Positions 23,968 through 37,372 of a stretch of DNA of 64,000 nt are shown piece after piece. Every line of letters begins with the position of its first letter. Position 1 is the first letter of the stretch. This stretch comes from Plecoglossus altivelis. Its lineage: Eukaryota; Chordata; Actinopteri; Osmeriformes; Plecoglossidae. The position numbers and the translations under genes are program-made. The notes beneath the pieces were generated by a model. The model was not told where the DNA came from. It was given only the letters and a program-made list of their open reading frames with translations, and ran no database searches. The stretch lies in contig BROE01000015.1 of assembly GCA_036571765.1 (NCBI GenBank), positions 640,224 through 704,223 on the forward strand, read 5' to 3'.

Positions 23968-25544
23968 CAGTGGGGAGAACAAGTATTTGCCGATTTTGCA
24001 GGTTTTCCTACTTACAAAGCATGTAGAGGTCTGTAATTATTTAAAATCATAGTTACACTTCTACTGTAAGAGACAGTACCTAAAACAAAAATCCAGAAAA
24101 TCACATTGTATAATTTGTAAGTAATTAATTTGTATTTTATTGCATGACATAAGTATTTGATTACCTACCAACCAGTAAGAAATCTGACTCTCGCAGACCT
24201 GTTTTTCTTTAAGAATCCCTCCTGTTCTCCACCTATTAACTGTATTAACTGTACCTGTTTGAACTCATTACCTGTATAAAAGACACCTGTCCACACACTC
24301 AATTAAACAGACTCCAGCCTCTCCACAATGGCCAAGACCTGAGAGCTGTGTAAGGTCATCATCATGAGCTACAGGACAACAAGCAAGCAGCTTGGTGAGA
24401 AGGCAGCAACTGTTGTCGCAATAATTAGAAAATGGAAGTTCAAGTTCAAGATGACGGTCAATCACCCACATTCTGGGGCTCCATGCAAGATCTCACCTCG
24501 TGGGGGGTCAATGATCATGAGGATGGTGAAGAATCAGCCCAGAACTACACGGCAGGACCTGGTTAATAACCTGAAGAGAACTGGGACCACAGTCTCAAAG
24601 AAAACCATTAGTAACACACTACACCACCATGGATTAAAGTCCTACAGCACTCGCAAGGTCCCCCTGCTCAAGCCAGTGCATTTCCTGGCCCGTCTGAAGT
24701 TTGCCAGTGATCTGTGCCATCTGGATGATCCAGAGAAGGAATGGGAGAAGGTCATGTGGTCTGATGAGACAAAAATAGTGCTTTTTGGTCTAAACTCCAC
24801 TCGCCATGTTTGGAGGAAGAAGAAGGATGAGTACAACCCAAAAAACACAATCCAACCATGAAGACTGGAGGTGGAAACATCATTCTTTGGGGATGCTTTT
24901 CTGCAAAGGGGACAGGACAATTGCACCGTATTGAGGGGAGGATGGATGGGCCATGTGTCGCGAGATCTTGGCCAACAACCTCCAACCCTCAATAAGAGCA
25001 TTGAAGATGGGTTGTGGCTTGGTCTTCCAGCATTACAACAACCTGAAACACACAGCCAGGGCAACTAAGGAGTGACTCCGTAAGAAACATCTCAAGGTCC
25101 TTGATTGGCCAAGCCAGTCTTCAGACCTGAATCCAATAGAAAATCTTTGGAGGGAGCTAAAGGTCTGTACTGCCCAGCGACAGCACTGAAACCTGAAGGA
25201 TCTGGAGAAGTTCTGTACGGAGAAGTGGGCCAAAATCCCTGCTGTAGTGTGTGCAAACCTGGTCAAGAACTACAGGAAACATATGATCTCTGTGATTGCA
25301 AACAAAGGTTTCTGTAACAAATATTAAATTCTGCTTTTCTGATGTTTTTAATACTTATGTCATGCCATAAAATGCACACCAATTTCTTAAAAATCATACA
25401 ATGTGATTTTCTGGATTTTTGTTTTAGATTCCATCTCTCACAGTCGAAGTGTACCTATGATACAATATTACAGACCTCTAAATGCTTTGGAAGTAGGAAA
25501 ACCTGCAAAATCAGCAGTGTATCAAATACTTGTTCTTCCCATTG
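23968..25544 (+). mobile_element. Full-length but dead Tc1-like transposon (second family)
   Basis: The left end CAGTGGGGAGAACAAGTATT follows TA (23966-23967). The right end TTGTTCTTCCCATTG precedes TA (25545-25546). Long inverted repeats share GATTTTGCAGGTTTTCCTAC and the CATTTAGAGGTCTGTAAT type segment. The length of 1577 bp is typical of Tc1. It lies within 80 bp of the 3' remnant of a minus-strand LINE. Confidence 0.92.
24328..25327 (+). pseudogene. Tc1-like transposase pseudogene (second family)
   Basis: The reading frame begins MAKT and hits TGA at codon 5. A long open stretch (about 24364-24861) then encodes the DNA-binding region and first catalytic Asp in MWSDETKIVLFG. Downstream pieces include GWSYNHSSLG-frame-shifted sequence, IENLWREL with the final Glu, and the C-terminus ending at TAA 25325-25327. 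The second catalytic Asp is replaced: the usual QHDNDPKH reads QHYNNLKH. With the early stop and the frame breaks near 24860-24950, the enzyme is dead even though the terminal repeats look intact. Confidence 0.88.
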
Positions 25545-25619
25545 TACATGTCCATACAGCAACACAACACACATTCAAACAGATTCAATAAAACAGGAGT
25601 AAAAAATTCTCAAAAAGGA

Positions 25620-27694
25620 AACATCCCTATTTTAAGATTTTTAGTTTTCTCAAAAAATACATATGCTGAAGAGCTTTTCCTCTAATGCTATAAGTATTTG
25701 CTTCAAATTTGAGTTTGTCATCAAGTATAGTCCCTTGATATTTATACTGTTTGACCACATCTACTTGATGGCCCTTCATAACAACAGGTAGCACAGGTAC
25801 AGAGTTATTCTTACGGAAATCAATGGACATTTCTTTAGCTTTAGAAGCATTAATATTTTAAAGAGTCCTGACACCATTGAATAAAGTGATCAAACACTGT
25901 ACCATGATTCCCATCTAACTCAGTAAGAAGAAACACAATTACAGAGTCATCTGCAAATTTAATAATATGTCTTCCTTCAAAAACACTCAGATAATCATCA
26001 GTGTATAAGGAAAACAAAAGAGGGGATAAAACACAATCCTGAGATGTACCAGTGGACGATAACACTGCATTAGACAACACACCATTAACACGCACTCTTT
26101 GGACTGTTAAGTTAGTTGAAAAATCCACCAGCCAACGCACAGTGGCTGAGTCTCAATGAAAATGTTCAATACGTTTATCAGACAATATGAGACTTAACAC
26201 AATTAAAAGCAGAAGAAAAATAAACAAAGAGCAAACGTACATTAGTGCCTTCCAAATGTTTTAAAATCATATTTAGTACCATCTTCCACTCCTCTCCCTG
26301 ATTTATAAGCAAACTGCATAGGATCAAGAGCTGACTGAGTTAAAGCAAAATTTTCCTCTCTTATAAAAAAGATTTAATTACCAGGGAAGTAATTTCAGTG
26401 GGCCTATAAACATACAGGGAAAGAAGATTTCCTTTTTTTTGCAATTGGCAATACTGTAAAGTTTTCCAGAGACAAAGGATATCAGCTTCTCTCATTTGAA
26501 ATTTATCATTATGGACAGTCTCTAGATTTCCACAATGATCATACAGTTCAAGAGTAAAATCATGAGTATCATAACGTGTATAAAGTATATAAAGTTAAAA
26601 TCCTCTGCCGGTTCATAGTTCATTCACTTACTGTATTTCAAACATGTCACCATGTTTGAAGTAAGTATTCCGTACTATGACTGCATTCCTAACCTGTTTA
26701 GTGATCTAAGGCCTGTGATTCAGAAATACTATACACCTTTTCTTTTGAATGACCAAGTCTTCACAAAATACGATATAATTTGATATAGTCTCTGTGAGAC
26801 TATCTAGATGAGTAAACATTTGTATAAACAAATCCCAGTCTGTATAATAAAGGCACCCCTCTGCTCTTGAATTAAGTCCTCAGACCACACAAGTACTACT
26901 CTTATCTCAGTATTTTTCCTTTTGAGGACAGGTTTGTAAACAGGGGCCAAATAGACAACATGATGGTCAGACAGGCCCAAAGGGGCTCTCAATGATGATT
27001 TATATGCCCCTTTAATAGACCCATAACAAAGATCCAGACATCTCCCACATCTAGTAAGAGAATCCACATACTGGTCAATATGGCTAAGTGATTTCTCCAT
27101 TTTACTATGGTTAAAGTCTCCCATCACATTGTTGGGTGCATCTGGAGAGATGCTCTGCAACCGAAGCACCGTTTTACATAAAATATCAGATGCATTTTCC
27201 ACATTAGCCCTTGGATGAATGTACAGAACATAGATAAATATTTGTGGAAACTCCCGTGGTAAGTAAAAAGGGCGAAGTGATACCGACAAGAGTTAAATGT
27301 CAGGACTGCACACAGATTCTCTCACAATCACAGACTTGCACCAACGTTGATTTATGCAGATACATACACCTCCACCCAGGGATTTTCCAGCAACTGCGGC
27401 ATCCCTGTCCAACCACTGCGGGACACCAAAGCCATCCATTTCAATATCAGAGTCTAGATAGTGTTCTTTGAGCCATGTCTCAGTCAATGAAATAACACAG
27501 GCATTTCTATAATCTGAGAGACACCAAATGTTTGCTTGTAATTCGTCCAATTTGTGTCGGAGGGACTGTGCATTAGCCAGAATTACAGAAGGCAATCTCT
27601 GACACAGTCCACCTTTCTTCCCCCGTTTCCTCACCCTCTGTCCAGCAGTCTCCTTTGTGCCCACAAGAGAAAGACCAGTCCTCAAAATTTCCAA
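25620..27694 (-). mobile_element. Non-LTR retrotransposon remnant (LINE C), ORF2 pieces
   Basis: On the minus strand, from 27694 downward, an APE-type endonuclease appears (VISLTETWLKEHYLDSDIEM, then GGGVCICINQRWC, FYLPREFPQ and MGDFNHSKM). After a degenerate linker come reverse-transcriptase blocks: LDPMQFAYKSGRGVED, then DCVLSPLLFSLYTDD, then IIKFADDSVIVFLL with the catalytic FADD, and finally a frame with MSIDFRKN and MYFLRKLK. Frames change several times and stops occur, so it is inactive. It is related to but distinct from the copies at 33-37.5 kb, and belongs to the CR1/L2/Rex-like group; the exact clade is not settled. Confidence 0.88.
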
Positions 27695-27989
27695 AGGTCA
27701 GTCGTGGATTTGATGATCCAACACGCTGAATCTGAAAGCACAGCACTTCATAAGAAAGTCATGACTATAATGGAACCATAATGGAGCAGCCAAACAAATT
27801 GTTCAATCTAATTGTTCATAAACATGCAATATATCATCATGATGGTTCAAAGTAGGCAACGAGCACAGGTTGCCTCAGAGTAAGAAACCCTTGGAACTTT
27901 TAGATATTTCAAATACAAACTCAAAAACAAACAAACAAAGGACAAACAGTGTTGCTACCGACACAGATTTTAGGACAGTAAAAAAAAAT

Positions 27990-28215
27990 CTAAATTTATT
28001 TGTATAGCCCTTTTTACAAGCAATGTCACAGCGGGCTTCACTTACACCCATAGAACTGCCCCTAAACCAACGTAAACCCTCAAGGAAGACAAGGAAAAAC
28101 TCTCTAAAAACTCACTTGAGGAGAAAAAGGAAGTAATCTTGGGTGGAGCTATTCAGTCAGGGATCCCCTCCTCCAGAGGCGGATGGTGAAAGAGAGGTGC
28201 AGAACAGACTAAACG
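27990..28215 (+). repeat. Dispersed repeat, CCCTTTTTACAAG family (copy 2)
   Basis: TAAATTTATTTGTATAGCCC, then AATGTCACAGCGGGCTTCAC, AACCCTCAAGGAAGACAAGG and GGGATCCCCTCCTCCAGAGG, parallel 16743-16940 in the same orientation. An A-run precedes it (about 27980). Confidence 0.75.
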
Positions 28216-30330
28216 GGAGTTTAACACAATTATTTTGAGAACCAGGCATTGTGCAAAGTTTACATTTTCCAGGCGTCAGTTTTAAGAAAGATGTGTGGTA
28301 CCATATTTTACATTGTTTGGACAAAAGCTTACAGGTCCCCCCCAAATTATTTGGTTGTGATAGATCAATTTCAGACAGGTTGCGCTGGCACGGTACATTG
28401 CATTGAGCCACACCAGAGGCTATCCAATATTTAGCTGAGTGGTAGTAAGCACTTGTCAATTGATCTCAGGGTTATCGTTATGGATTAAATTCTAACCAGC
28501 ATAATAGTATTGAAAATTGATATTTTATCTCTGTAGGTTATTAGCTACAGTTGTTGCTTTGTAGACTACATAAACAGCTAACAACAGGTTAGCCAGGGAT
28601 TCTTCTTCCATTACTTTAGGTATCATCAAACGATGGCTTGTGGCTACTTTCGAGACAACCTTTCAATTTTCAGTTTTTTGTAAAACTAATATATCCTCAT
28701 TTTTTGGGGGGCCATGTTAGCAGTGCTGACTGCTGGTATAACATTGATTCAGCTTCTTTCAGTGGGTTTTCTTAATGGATAAAATGCTGGCTAGCGAACA
28801 TGTATGCCAGAAATGGCATGCAACAGGAACAATGATCCTTCGATTTCTGCCTCCTCAGCTGGTTGTTGGCAACTTAGCTTTACAATGTAGCGTTTTTATA
28901 TTTTACTTCATAAGTCAATGCATCCATTTATATTATCCATCCTGAAAAACTTTAATGCAGTATCCCAATCAACTCTTGTCAAATAAAAGCAGATTAACCA
29001 AAAACACTAATGGAAGTGTGCCTGCATGCTCTTCTGTGCTTTCTACAGTAAGCACTGTAGATACACACAGAAGTTTAGGTATCAGCACCTAAGTCAGATT
29101 GAGGAAGGATAAAAAATATCAATATAAGACCTACCCATTATAGTATTTTGACCCAAACATAATATAAAAATGAGCGCAACGTATTATATTACATGAAGCT
29201 AAAAACAAATGTTTTTGCTCTTCTGCAGGCACACCGTTGCATTAGCTATTGATGTCCCTTCCAAAGCTCTATAAAAGTATGTCTCTTAACTGGGTGTATT
29301 ATGCGTTTAGCAAGGGATGTTTGTAAAGTGTATTGTGTTGCACAGTTCATAAGTTTATGTAACATAAGTTATATAAGTAAACCCTGTATTGTGCTTCAAT
29401 GTCAAATACACCAGTGTTGGGTCCGCGGACACCACAGAGTGCAGGACAGCTGAAGTGCACAAGCTCATACATTTGCGGCAAAGTGGGTGGAATTTGCGGC
29501 AAAATTTGTAATGCAATCCTCATACAATTATAATGGTTCCATCAATTGTGTCACCAAAAGATTTCATTATGTTGTCAGCTTCTGAAAAACAGGTGATTAG
29601 AAAGCAGTTATGGTAGATGCATTGTAAAAGAATGAGAGAGAAAAAGAAAGACATATCATAGAACCACTCCACTGGTTTTTCACATAACTGTGTATTCTTT
29701 GTGTGTCTGCGTGTGTGCATTTGCATCTCCAATCATGTTTGCTTATTTGTGCTTTGATAATAGATTTAGATAGTGTATATGAGTATCTATGGGATAGAGG
29801 TCAATATCTTAGATTGTACTTTTGAAACTTTATGTGTTTGCTGTTATGAAATATGTATGTTTTGGAACACATAAAATAATTAAATTAATCAGACTTGAAT
29901 GATTTTATTCAATTAACCAATTTACTAACTCCCGTAGTTAATTTACTTTCAGTCTCCAGCTGGGACTTAGAAATCTGTCTTGACTGAGGTGTCAAAATCA
30001 ACTAATCAGCGATCTAAATTGTGTGGGTAGACTAAATTGTGCATTGAGACAAGCCAACCTCGGCTAGCAAGTGATATTTCTATTGTGCATTCTTCTCTCT
30101 ATTCACACACCACCCTCATGCCTCTCATTTAGATACTAGCTCTAAATATATTGGTCAGAAATAAGATTTCTTTCCCTCACTAGATTTTACTGAATAACTT
30201 ATAGCGCTAAAACATAATGAAGTCTAATTGCATAACAGTTCCCCTGTAAATGCAATGTTGTTACCATAGGTATTGCTATGGAGGTACATGCTAGTTAATA
30301 TTAATGGAAATCTAATTGATTGTTCGACTT
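28216..30330. other. Intron 1 end, nothing recognised
   Basis: Only short chance frames are seen. No transposon termini or coding exon were recognised before the polypyrimidine tract at about 30320-30349. Confidence 0.4.
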
Positions 30331-30349
30331 TTTGTTTCCTACCGTGCAG

Positions 30350-30540
30350 GGAGTTTGCACGTTGGAAGGTGAGGAACACAGCTATTGAGAGGAGGGACTT
30401 GATCCGAAACCCGGTCCCACTTATGCCAGAGTTCCAGCGAAGCGTTCGCTTACTGGGGCGAAGACCCTCCACTCAACAGTTTATTGATACCATCATCAAG
30501 AAGTATGGAACACACATCCTCATATCTGCCACACTTGGAG
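30350..30540 (+). CDS. brinp1: brinp1 coding exon 2: MACPF core with YGTH motif
   Basis: The acceptor CCGTGCAG precedes 30350 and the donor GTAAGA follows 30540. The exon supplies the last base of codon 73 and residues 74-136, leaving one base (phase 1). It encodes EFARWKVRNTAIERRDL, PLMPEFQRSVRLLGRRP and KKYGTHILISATLGG. YGTH at about residues 125-128 is the hallmark motif of MACPF proteins. The wording matches BRINP1 closely and not the other BRINPs. Confidence 0.96.
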
Positions 30541-30753
30541 GTAAGATTATTACATTTACTTTTACAAATATTCATATAGTACATTATTATTTTATCCAAA
30601 ACAACCATGGCAAACATAGCACACAGTTAATACAATTTAATCAAGGACTAGAAGTTTTAACAGGATTACCATTGTTCATGAAGGAACAATCTCTATTTTA
30701 TTTGAAATAATACAATAATAGCATCCTGATGGTGTGATCAGACTAGTCTGGAA

Positions 30754-30770
30754 GGTTAGGGTTAGGGTTA
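30754..30770 (+). repeat. Short telomere-like repeat
   Basis: GGTTAGGGTTAGGGTTA: just under three units, 210 bp into intron 2. Probably chance or part of an old repeat. Confidence 0.6.
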
Positions 30771-31841
30771 CTGTCTGAGAGTTCCTTTAAATTCCTAAGG
30801 GGTTCGTTTAAGAGCATGTATCGGATCCCTCCCGTTTGGAATTTACCTGACGTTTGGGTTTTGGGCACATATTTCCCTTTTATAGCAGCCTGTGTTCAGC
30901 ACAATTTTAGATTAAATATAGGTTGGTGTAGAGTTGCCATATCATACAGGTCTCAAGGTGAATCAGCCCACTGACTAAATATGTATCAGGAAATGCCATA
31001 TTATGGTGAAATATTATACAATAGTGAAATATTCAACACTGCCATAGAAAGAGAAGTGATTAAATATGGGTGATATATGAAGAAATCGTGACACAGGGTT
31101 GGTTATGACTTTGATAGTTATTAGATTCTTCTATCTCTCTCCTTCTCTCTCTCTCTTCCACTGCTGTCTCCATTGGCACAGTAAGTGTCACCAGATGATG
31201 TTTTAACCCTGTGGGCATTTAATGAGAGTTATGGCCTGGACGTTTCTAATCTCATTCTTTGTTATCCATTAAAGAACTCAAGTTATGAGGAGATAAACCC
31301 AGATTGTACTGAATGGCGGTCTGTGGGCCATCTCTCTGTCCAATACAACTTAATAGATATAGAAGTGAAGAGAACATGATGCTCAAATCTCAAGACAGCA
31401 TTTTATGAGCAAAATAGATTATAGAAAGAGTACCACAGCGAGTGCCGTTCAGTATTAATTAGATCTTTTTCGCATTTACCTTTTGCCACTGTTTAAAAAC
31501 CTGTACAGCATTGCACATGTCTTCTGCAAGCAGACCTCACTAGTCTTATTAGTACTACTCTAACACCCAGCTGGCCCTCCCCATTCCTGTAAAACTTCTG
31601 CGAGGCCTCATTGCACCTTCCCGCTCATTTATTGCTTTAATATACACACCTGCTTGTATTGTTTTATTGAATGGCCCTTAAAGTACTTTATACATAAAAA
31701 ATACACACATCTATACACACAGCTACAATCAACTACATGATTTGTGAGTAAAGAATGTAATAAGAGGTTGCCTGTTTGTAATCCTGTTTGTAACCTTCTG
31801 GTCACATTGGAATAAATGAGAACAATCCAACTATTAATTGC

Positions 31842-31919
31842 ATGAAATTGATTTTGAGAAAATAATGAATGTCTGTGATGAAGCGTGACGTGTATATGTA
31901 GATGTGTATACACACACAC

Positions 31920-31953
<34 letters not shown>

Positions 31954-32270
31954 TTATATATTCATCACAGACATTCAGTATTTTCTCAAAATCAATTTCA
32001 TGCAATTAATAATAATAATAATAATAATATATATATATATATATGATATATATATATGATAAATATATAGCATATATATATCATATATATATATATATAT
32101 GTATATATATATCATGTCGTTGCAAGCACTAGTTTCATGTAGTTGCAAGTACACATCACGCTTCTTCACAGACATTCATTATTTTCTCAAAATCAATTTC
32201 ATGCAATTGATGGTATATACATATATACAGTATGTTTATATATATATATATATCATACCAAATCTATTGT
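31842..32270. repeat. Microsatellites bounded by inverted and direct copies of one ~50-bp sequence
   Basis: A segment with TTGCATGAAATTGATTTTGA and AATGTCTGTGATGAA at about 31843-31890 recurs inverted at about 31965-32010, and again in that inverted sense at about 32155-32210. Between the copies lie (CA)n and (TA)n tracts (about 31910-31955), (AAT)n near 32008 and (TA)n near 32025-32110. The first two copies can form a hairpin with a ~70-bp loop. Confidence 0.8.
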
Positions 32271-34772
32271 TTAAACTAGCCTAACATTAAATGTCCAAAT
32301 ATCTGGAGAAAATCAAGATTTACATGGATGTACTTACATTTTACAACTAATAATTGTATTTCTTTAAATAATTACATACACTTATTGGTTTGTTTTTGCT
32401 TTTTGTTTAAACTTTTAAATATTATTAGTGAAAGTATAGTATGAACCAGGGTTATTGTATCTTCTTGAACGCAAGAGGTACCTCAGGCTGGAAGTGATAT
32501 ATGGCTCACGTTGTTGAAACTGCTGAATTTGGCAAAACATTGGGCAATCCTGTGTAAAGAAAAATCAATACTTAAAAAATGGTACTGATGCCTAAACAGT
32601 ACATGAACCAACACTACACCAGAGGGCAAATATGTTAAGAGAGCACAGAGAAGTGGCAACAAAATGAGGCATCAAAATCTGTGTTCTGATGTGGGCTGTC
32701 ACAGAGCCGTTTTGGTACCCCACCCTAGTAAAAATAACCTAAAACTGTCAAATGCTTTAAACTTCCCTGAAGTTCTCCCCTTATACTGTTGTTTTAAGCA
32801 TTTACCAAAACTTCATTAAACTAATAAAAACCCTTCTGAAAGAAACCTCTTTTAAATAAGATAATTAAACAACATTGCCACTCTCTGGCAACATTTTAGC
32901 AGGAATAGCAATTTAAACAGTAACCTAATATCTCTTAACCGAGAGTGAGTAAAAAAGCGAGCGAACTCACCCTGATACACTAATCATCGTCCTCGGGGAC
33001 TTCATCAAAGGCAACCTCAGCCAGGAACTCCCCAAGTACAGACAATGCATTAACTGCCCCACCAGAGAGGGAAATACCCTAGATCACTGCTACACCACAG
33101 CCAGCAAAGCTTATCATGCTGTCTCTCGTGCTGCACTGGGACACTCCGGCCACGCCATGATCCACCTGATTCCTGCATACAGGCAGAAACTTAAACTCTA
33201 AAGTCTGAGGTCCAAGAAAGAGGAGGCATTTAAAAGTGGGGACGAGTACAGATTCAAGGAGTATAAAAAGTTATTTAGCAGGGCGGTAAGGGACGCTAAA
33301 CGACGGTACTCAGAGAAACTGAAAGACCAATTCTCTGCAAACGACTCTACTTCTGTCTGGAGGGGGCTCAGGCAGATTACAAACTACAAGCCCAGGGCCT
33401 CACCTACCACTAATGATTCCTGCCTGGCCGACAACCTGAATGAGTTCTACTGCAGATTTGAAAGACAATCGGACAATCCTTTAATACCCCCCATGCCACC
33501 GCAGACACCTCTCCCACCCCCCAACACATCAACCATCAACACCTACACAATGCTGACTCTCTATTCAAGAGAGGGAAGTCAACAAAGTGTTCAAGAAACA
33601 GAATCCCCGCAAAGCAGCTGGACCGGACACTGTCTCCCCTGCCACGCTAAAGCACTGTGCGGACCAGCTGTCCCCGGTGTTCACCAACATCTTCAACACC
33701 TCCCTGGAGACATGCCACGTGCCAGCCTGTCTCAAATCCCCCACCATCATCCCTGTGCCCAAGAAGTCCAGACCAACAGGACTGAACGACTACAGACCCG
33801 TCTCACTGACATATGTGGTAATGAAGTCCTTCGAGCGCTTGGTGCTGGCACACCTCAAAAACATCATGGACCCCCTCCTGAACCCCCTGCAGTTCGCCTA
33901 CAGAGCCAACAGGTCTGTGGATGACGCAGTCAATATAGCTCTACACTTCACCCATCAGCATCTGGACTCCCCAAACACCTACGCCAGGATCTTGTTTGTG
34001 GACTTCAGCTCTGCGTTCAATACCATCATCCCGGCTCTGCTTCAGGACAAGCTCTCCCAGCCGAATGTGCCAGACCCCATCTGCAGGTGGATCACAGACT
34101 TCCTGTCTGACATGAAGCAGCGCGTCAAGATGGGAACGCAAGTCTCTGACTCCAGGTCAATCAGCACAAGAGCTCCTCAAGGCTGCGTCCTTTCCCCTCT
34201 GCTCTTCTCCCTGTACACCAAAAGCTGCACCTCCAGTCACCCTGTCAAGCTCCTGAAGTTTGCAGACGACACCACCCTGATCGGGCTCATCTCCGGTGGG
34301 GATGAGTCTGACTACAGGAGGGAAGCTGGCAACCTGGTGACCTGGTGTAGCCAGAAGAACCTTGAGCTAAATACTCTGAAGACAGTGGAGATGGTTGTGG
34401 ACTTCAGAAAGGACCCAGCCCCACTCTCCCTATCACCCTGTGCAACTACCAGGTCAACATTGTTGAGTCCCTCTGTTTCCTGGGCACCACACTCAGGACC
34501 TCAAGTGGGAGCTGAACATCGCCTCACTGGTTAAGAAAGCCCAGCAGAGGATGTACTTCCTGCGACAGCTGAAGAAATTCAACCTGCCAAAGACAATGAT
34601 GGTGCAATTCTATACGGCCATTATTGAGTCCATCCTCACCTCCTCCATCACCGTCTGGTACGCTGCTGCCACTGCCAAGGACAAGAGCAGACTGCAATGC
34701 CGCCGAGAAGGTGATAGGCTGCAATCTGCCATCCCTCGAGGACCTGCACACCTTGAGGTCCTTGAGGCGAGT

Positions 34773-34938
34773 CTTAGTCTATTTTATTCTTAATTTTATG
34801 CATGCCTTTTTATATATTTTTTATATATTTTTTATATTTTAGCCATTGCTTTATGTTGCACCTACGCCGAAGCAAGTTCCTACGTTTGTGAACTTCACTG
34901 ACAATGGCAATAAACGGTTTCTGATTCTGATTCTGAGT
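34773..34938 (+). mobile_element. Short LINE 3' tail inserted in LINE A
   Basis: About 162 bp of T-rich 3' UTR ending GGCAATAAACGGTTTCTGAT and a short (TGATTC)n-like tail interrupt the LINE A coding frame between LRRV and REIVADSSHPGHS. GAGT at 34769-34772 is repeated at 34935-34938, a likely 4-bp target duplication. The tail differs from that of LINE B, so a third family is involved. Confidence 0.8.
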
Positions 34939-37171
34939 GAGGGAGATTGTGGCCGACTCCTCCCACCCTGGACACTCTTTGCTTCAGCTGCTCCCCTCTG
35001 GCAGGAGGCTGCGGTCAATCGGACCAAAACCTCTCGCCACAGGAACAGCTTCTACTCCTCTGATCACACACGTCAAGATGGCGGCGCGTTCGGACGCAGT
35101 GGATACTCCGGAGCCCGAAGACGGTGCTTTTATGTCGTTTAATGTCGTCTGTTCGTCTCCAAACAATGCTTATTCAACGCTGATTCATCGGGAGTTCACT
35201 CCCAGATACATCTATGATCGTCAAAGCCTTTTAGACATCGAAAAAACATACAAACACAAACTCCCACCGGCAGCTAGCGAGAAACTACAAGGCCTATGTT
35301 TACTGCTAGAGCCGAACCTCGCTACCCGCACAAGGCGGCGTCGCAAGCGGTGCGAGAGAGGACAAAAGCGCGGTAAGCGCGAAGGTATACGAGCTAGGTT
35401 GAGGGCTTACCCCACGAGACCAGCTCTTCCATCGCTCTCTAACGTTCGCTCTCTGGAAAACAAACTGGACCTAATTCAACTCAGTCTATCTACCCAGCAT
35501 GAGGCTAGGGATTGTTGTGCGTTTGTCTTCACTGAGACATGGCTAAACGACAACATCCCGGACTCCGCCATTCAACTGCACGGCCTTACCTGCTACCGAG
35601 CGGACAGAGATTCGTCACTGTCTGGAAAGACTCGCGGGGGCGGCTTGTGTGTTTATGTCAACGAAAAATGGTGTAACAATGCTGCGGTAATATCTAGATA
35701 CCACTCACCGCTGGTGGAGTTTATGATTGTGAAGTGTCGTCCGTTCTATCTGCCGAGGGAGTTCACGTCCATTGTTATGGTCGCGGTTTACATTCCTCCG
35801 TGTGCTAACGCAAAAGACGCGCTTCGTGAACTATACAGCGCCATCAGCGAACAACATCATCACAGACTACAAGCCCCTGCCACAGGCCTGTGATGACGAC
35901 ATATCCCTCCCAGACACACTCAACCACTTTTATTCACGGTTTGACACGCAGAATGTCACACCAGCACAAAAACTACCCACTACCCCCAACGACCAGGCAC
36001 TCTGTCTGTCTCCAGCTGACGTAAGGAAGACCCTATCTAGGATCAACCCATGCAAGGCTGCGGGCCCTGACAATATATCTGGCCGTGTACTGAAAGACTG
36101 TGCTGCACAGCTGACAGATGTCCTAACAGACATCTTCAACACCTCGCTGGCCCAGGCAGTCGTCCCCACATGTCTCAAATCCACAACTATCATACCTGTA
36201 CCGAAGAAATCGCCGGTGTCCTGTCTGAATGACTACCGTCCCATAGCACTGACCCCTATCATAATGAAGTGCTTTGAGAAGTTAGTCATGAAGAACATAA
36301 GAACCAGCCTCCCTGAAACACTCGACCCGCTTCAGTTTGCATATCGTCCAAACCGCTCCACAGACGATGCAATCTCCTCAACCATCCATCTGGCACTTAC
36401 CCATCTAGAAAACAAAGACTCTTATGTAAGAATGCTTTTCATTGACTTCAGCTCAGCATTCAACACAATAATCCCACAACAGCTCACTAACAAATTAAAC
36501 ATACTGGGCCTGAAAAATTCCCTCTGCAATTGGATTCTGGACTTTCTAACCGGAAGACCTCAGTCAGTCCGTGTCGGCCATAACACCTCGAGCACCTCAA
36601 CACTGAGCACAGGTGCCCCACAAGGCTGTGTGCTCAGCCCGCTGCTCTTCACACTGCTGACACACGACTGCACTGCCAAGTTCAGCTCCAACCACATCAT
36701 CAAGTTCGCTGATGACACAACAGTTGTAGGTCTCATCAGCAACAACGATGAAACACAGTATAGAGAGGAAGTGGCACAGCTGGCGAAATGGTGTAGGGCT
36801 AACAACCTGTCCCTCAACTTGAGCAAGACAAAGGAGGTTGTGATGGACTTCAGGAGGAACTCCGCGGATCACCCCCCACTGACCATCGACAGCTCGCCTG
36901 TTGAGAGAGTCAACAGCACCAAATTCCTGGGGGTGCACATCACAGAGGACCTCATCTGGACCACGAAAACTTGCACTAGTCACTCACCCACTGCACTTTT
37001 CATACACACTGCCGTGTGTACACAAACTGCACTAAAGACTATATAATGTAATATGTAATATGTAATAATATGTATCTATTCTTCGCACATGTACAATACT
37101 CTTTGCAAATGCACATCGGTAATTATTCGTACAGTTTGTATAGTTTGTATCCTGTTTAGTTTATGTATAGG

Positions 37172-37241
37172 AAAATTGTTATATTTATTTTAAATTGTTT
37201 GTTTATAACAACAAACAATTTAAAATAAATATAACAATTTT
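37172..37241. repeat. Perfect 32-bp inverted repeat in the LINE B 3' UTR
   Basis: The arms are 37172-37203 and 37210-37241, exact reverse complements with a 6-base loop. The related tail at 10532-10750 has a single arm, so the second arm arose by inverted duplication in this copy or subfamily. The RNA would fold into a long hairpin. Confidence 0.9.
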
Positions 37242-37372
37242 TATAACAAGTCTGTACTGTTGTATGTCTGTACTTCTGTAGCACCGTGGCTCTGTGAGGC
37301 ACGACATTTTGTTCCACTGTATGCACCCGCATGTAGCGGAATGACAATAAAGCACAACTTGAACTTGAACTT

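Noticed and set aside
35930..36983. Minus-strand open frames of 87-128 codons over LINE B
   Set aside because: They are reverse-frame shadows of the reverse-transcriptase coding region.
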